Shown piece by piece: positions 60,940 to 64,000 of a stretch of DNA of 64,000 nt; positions within the stretch are counted from its first letter, which is position 1; each line of letters starts with the position of its first letter. Where the stretch lies: positions 8,651,743 to 8,715,742 of the forward strand of contig NC_088778.1 of assembly GCF_954871325.1 (NCBI RefSeq), written 5' to 3'. Below the pieces are notes generated by a model. It saw only the letters and a program-made list of their open reading frames with translations, ran no database searches and was not told the DNA's origin. This DNA comes from Gordionus sp. m RMFG-2023 (Eukaryota; Nematomorpha; Gordioida; Chordodea; Parachordodidae). Both the position numbers and the translations under genes were made by a program.

Positions 60940-61095
60940 TAGTGTTGTTATAAACGCCCAATTTGGGTCAATTTTTAAAAACCATTTGATTAAGATTTTA
61001 GCCAAAATAATATTATTTATGAGATTTGGTAAATAGTGGTCCAAACCTTTCTAACATAACAACCTATATCGCTTACCATTATAATATTTTTTGTT
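60940..61095. repeat. Palindromic MITE, family A copy 6 (truncated)
   Basis: Starts TAGTGTTGTTATAAACGCCC, with AAGATTTTAGCCAAAATAAT as in the copies at 2248 and 3111. The right arm is lost. Confidence 0.55.
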
Positions 61096-61299
61096 TTGAT
61101 AAATATGTGTACATATACTATATAAATATGTAGGATAGGACATACTTGCAAAAAGGCAAATATGCTTTATATCTTAAATAAAAATATGTACACTCTACAG
61201 TTATTTAAAATTGTTAATATTTGGATATAAGTCGATATAACATGAATATCTTTGGTAAAATTTGATATGATTATCTCTCTTAAACAGTCAATTTGAGTG

Positions 61300-62990
61300 C
61301 TATTTGTTAGGAAATGTAAAAATCAACAAATTCAGAAGGTTGCCGGAAGATTTTCATTGACACAACGCTTTTACTGATTACTTATAGATATTTGTAAATA
61401 TCTTAACCAAACCAAAAGTTTTATTTAGTTGTGTATTTTTAATAACTACAATATTATCCATCGGTTGAGATATTTAAATGTATCTAGTTGGAATCAGAAA
61501 AGAACCAATTCATTCTGGGAACTCAAGTCCATACAGTAGGTGAAATATCACCTACTAGACTGGCGCTCCTCAAAAACATAAAACTCTTATCCTATGAATT
61601 TCCTTTCTTTGAAAGGTTCAAAATATTTGTTAATGATATCAGCTGTTTTCCATTTCACCAAACAGGAACGGGTAAATTGATGAAGGCAATCAAGATAATA
61701 AAAAACGAGAGCAGTTTGGACTGCGAATTAATTCAGACAAGAGCAAATATTGTCCCCTTGGGGTCATTGACCTTAATCACGATCTTATGTTCAATCATCA
61801 TTCAACTCTTTGACACTTCGGATTTCCAGTAAGTAAAGACGAGTCCTTTATCAAGTTCCTTGCTGATGTTTCACGAGAGGTATTCCTCATGCGCAATACA
61901 CTATCCCATCTCCCAAACCACCAAGCTTTCTTCCTATTGAGGAACTACTTTCTAATTCCTAGAATTTTATATACACTCCGATCATCGCAAATCTTTGATG
62001 TCAACTCGCTACGCATGATCTCGAGATTAAATGCCTCACAGAAGATATACTCAATCTTAAATTTGGAAACCTATCTTGGTTACAGGCTTCCTTAACAACC
62101 AAATCCGGTAGCATTGGCTTAAGGTCGTCCTTCCTACCTTTTTTTAGTGCGTTCATATCATCTCCTCGCCTGTCTTGCGAGCCCATCATACACACACTCA
62201 AAAAACATCCTGACCTCTTGCATCTGCAGGCAATTGATCTATGGAAGTCTCTCTTAGTCGATCCTACCTCATCGGCATTACAGAAAGACTGCGATAAGCC
62301 TCTAGTTGGAAATTGCGTTGCATACCTCAAAGCGAGGAGCCAATCTGAGGAACACTCTTTACTCTTCTCCATTTCCGAAGACAGCGGGTACGAATTTCTC
62401 GAGGCTTTCCCATCGCGAAACCTTTACCAGCTCCTAATCAACGATGAGATACGTCACGCCATCGGTCTTAGACTTAATTGTGATATGGTGATACCCTTTC
62501 ACTGTATCCTTTGTCAAACATCGATCAACTCCAAAGGCATCACTCTTTGCACCACTAGCGCTGTAGAGACAGATTCATTAGGATTCAAGATGCAATGATG
62601 CTATTGCCAGGGCCTTGAAATCTGCTAGCATCTCGTCAACCCTCGAACCTACTGGCCTTTACGATGATAAACAGCCTAATGGTTCTACCATGATCCATTA
62701 GAAAAGGGGGAAACTCCTAACCTGTCTGCATGGATCCTCTTGCCTTTCAATATAAATAGGAATGCTCTACTAGACGCCGTGACGAATTAACTCTCTAAAT
62801 ATTCATCATCGCTATCTGCAAACTATACATTCCTGCCACTAATCGCCACGACTCTAATATCGTTCGGCTCTCATGCTCTGACCTTTTTAAAGAGCTGGGG
62901 CACCGGATCCCTGCTAGGACGGAGGATCATAATGAGGAATTCTACCTATGTCAAAGGTTAGTCCTAAATGTAATAAGTGCAATTATCTCA
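61300..62990 (+). mobile_element. Decayed RLE-type LINE, RT core to C-terminus
   Basis: Distant relative of the LINE at 41.2-44.3 kb. ELGTQVHT near 61517 aligns with the GIQQGDP motif region. LSHLPNHQAFFLLRNYFLIP (about 61900) matches the NLPHLPKHQFFFLTKKCLF stretch, and GYEFLEAFPS...LLINDEIRHAIGLRL (about 62390-62480) matches GHEWLDAIPS...LLTDDEFQTAIGHRL. ILCQTSINSKGITLC keeps part of the Cys cluster, and LFKELGHRIPARTEDHNEE (about 62880) matches the tail. There are many stops and frameshifts, and the 5' half is missing or unrecognisable. Confidence 0.75.
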
Positions 62991-63039
62991 GCTTTATAAC
63001 CCCCTAATTGATATCATATGAATAGGATAGACTTAGGTT

Positions 63040-63330
63040 ATTTTGTTCGCAATTATAACTATGGCTCTAGAATTCGGAATTCCCTTGAGCACATTAAAAT
63101 CGTAACACAGATTTGGTATCAAAAGCTGTAGTGATGCAGCCTCTCACGCAACTTGTATTTTTCTAGGAAATTCTTAGTCTTGCAATTTAAAACCAGATTT
63201 TTAAATGCTTTAATTCTCTTCATAGAACCCTTTTTACCTCGTTTTCCTCAAACTTATATACTAACTTCATATTTAATAGCTACGCATAAACCATTCTGCA
63301 GGAATCATCTTGCCCTTATTTAAAGAAATT
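63040..63330 (+). mobile_element. Decayed RLE-type LINE fragment (RT motifs before the first catalytic Asp)
   Basis: Frames across 63100-63300 give GIKSCSDAASHATCIFL and then FNSLHRTLFTSFSSNLY, which follow the order of GVRGGCEVASHVARIFI and FNTIHRRAFLPSFLHH in the 41.8-kb LINE. Because these N-terminal RT motifs lie downstream of a LINE C-terminus, this is a separate copy from 61300-62990. Confidence 0.5.
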
Positions 63331-64000
63331 ATAGTTTAAAATCTTGAAAAATATTTCTGACCCGATTCAGAGGAATTTTCGTATTTAGCCTGTATTTTTT
63401 AAATTTTAAGTTATTTTATGGTCTAAAGCTGTTATTTTAGAAAAATATAAAATATATGCAATAAGTAAATGAATGTAAAAGAAACCATGTCATATATTAA
63501 CTTAATATACGTAATTTAAATTTATAAAATTCCACCTATCATGGATTTTTAAAAAAAAATAGGTCTCTTTATTGATGGCCCGCTTCGGACTGGTCTTTGT
63601 GCCTGATTTATTAGAATGTACTGATATTACCCCTTTAATTATATGTGGGGGAGGGATGCTATATATTGAATTATAGAATATATAGTCATAAAAATGATAT
63701 TTATATTGTGCTGACTCAGAGTTTTCAAAGACATGTTGCAGTTACAAGGCCTAATGATATAATCTAAACATTATATTATACGATAATTTATTCTTAATTG
63801 ATTATTTATGTTCTAAAACTACTCAAATGATAATTTAGAGAGTGAGAAAGGGACTAAACAGATTTTGATAAATAATTATTGATGTCTTACCAATAAAATA
63901 TGCGTCACGACGGACATAAACGCATTATTTTATTCCGAAATTGGAAATTAACTTCAATATAAAGGGGTTCTTAATATAAGAATAGTAATTGTAAAAAAAA
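63331..64000. other. AT-rich spacer to window end
   Basis: No supported feature. Confidence 0.45.

Noticed and set aside
60671-61044. Overlapping minus-strand frames of 96 and 66 codons
   Set aside because: Chance-like composition, partly over the truncated family A MITE; no domain.

Overview
This is a very AT-rich, gene-poor stretch of an animal genome. The two host genes are animal-type: a Shab-family (Kv2) voltage-gated potassium channel and tubulin-folding cofactor C (TBCC). Both use the standard genetic code and GT-AG introns. The repeat content (hAT, Merlin, Ginger, MITEs and LINEs with a restriction-like endonuclease) suits an invertebrate. I cannot narrow the lineage further from the sequence alone.

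Layout. 1-19.4 kb is mostly AT-rich filler with degenerate short repeats (two MITE-like families), a LINE tail (16.09-16.46 kb) and two coding-like patches I could not identify (4.1-4.56 and 6.75-6.88 kb). 19.5-23.8 kb carries the Kv2 gene on the + strand in three recognised exons. 26.2-27.2 kb holds a hAT remnant and another unidentified patch. 28.0-53.4 kb is the TBCC gene on the - strand: exon 1 at 53436-53152, exon 2 at 46348-45833 and exon 3 at 28143-27985. Exon 3 is too short to stand out as an ORF, but it is in phase and carries the conserved TBCC C-terminus. 53.4-64 kb holds a cleanly bounded hAT insertion, a possible piggyBac-like end and decayed LINE copies.

The notable structure is how TBCC is loaded. 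Intron 1 (6.8 kb) contains a 3.2-kb terminal-inverted-repeat transposon of unassigned superfamily, apparently sitting inside a hAT remnant. Intron 2 (17.7 kb) contains a 5.5-kb Ginger-like element (gypsy-type integrase plus an OTU protease). Just beyond it is a four-level nest: a hAT-bounded element with a perfect 8-bp duplication (35034-45218) contains a foldback-like element with tandem-repeat inverted ends (36895-44948), which contains a palindromic Merlin-type element (38844-44488), one arm of which is split by a RLE-type LINE (about 41161-44285). The duplications and the broken arm fix the order of insertion. The host splice sites still look usable, so these elements would be carried in the primary TBCC transcript and removed by splicing.
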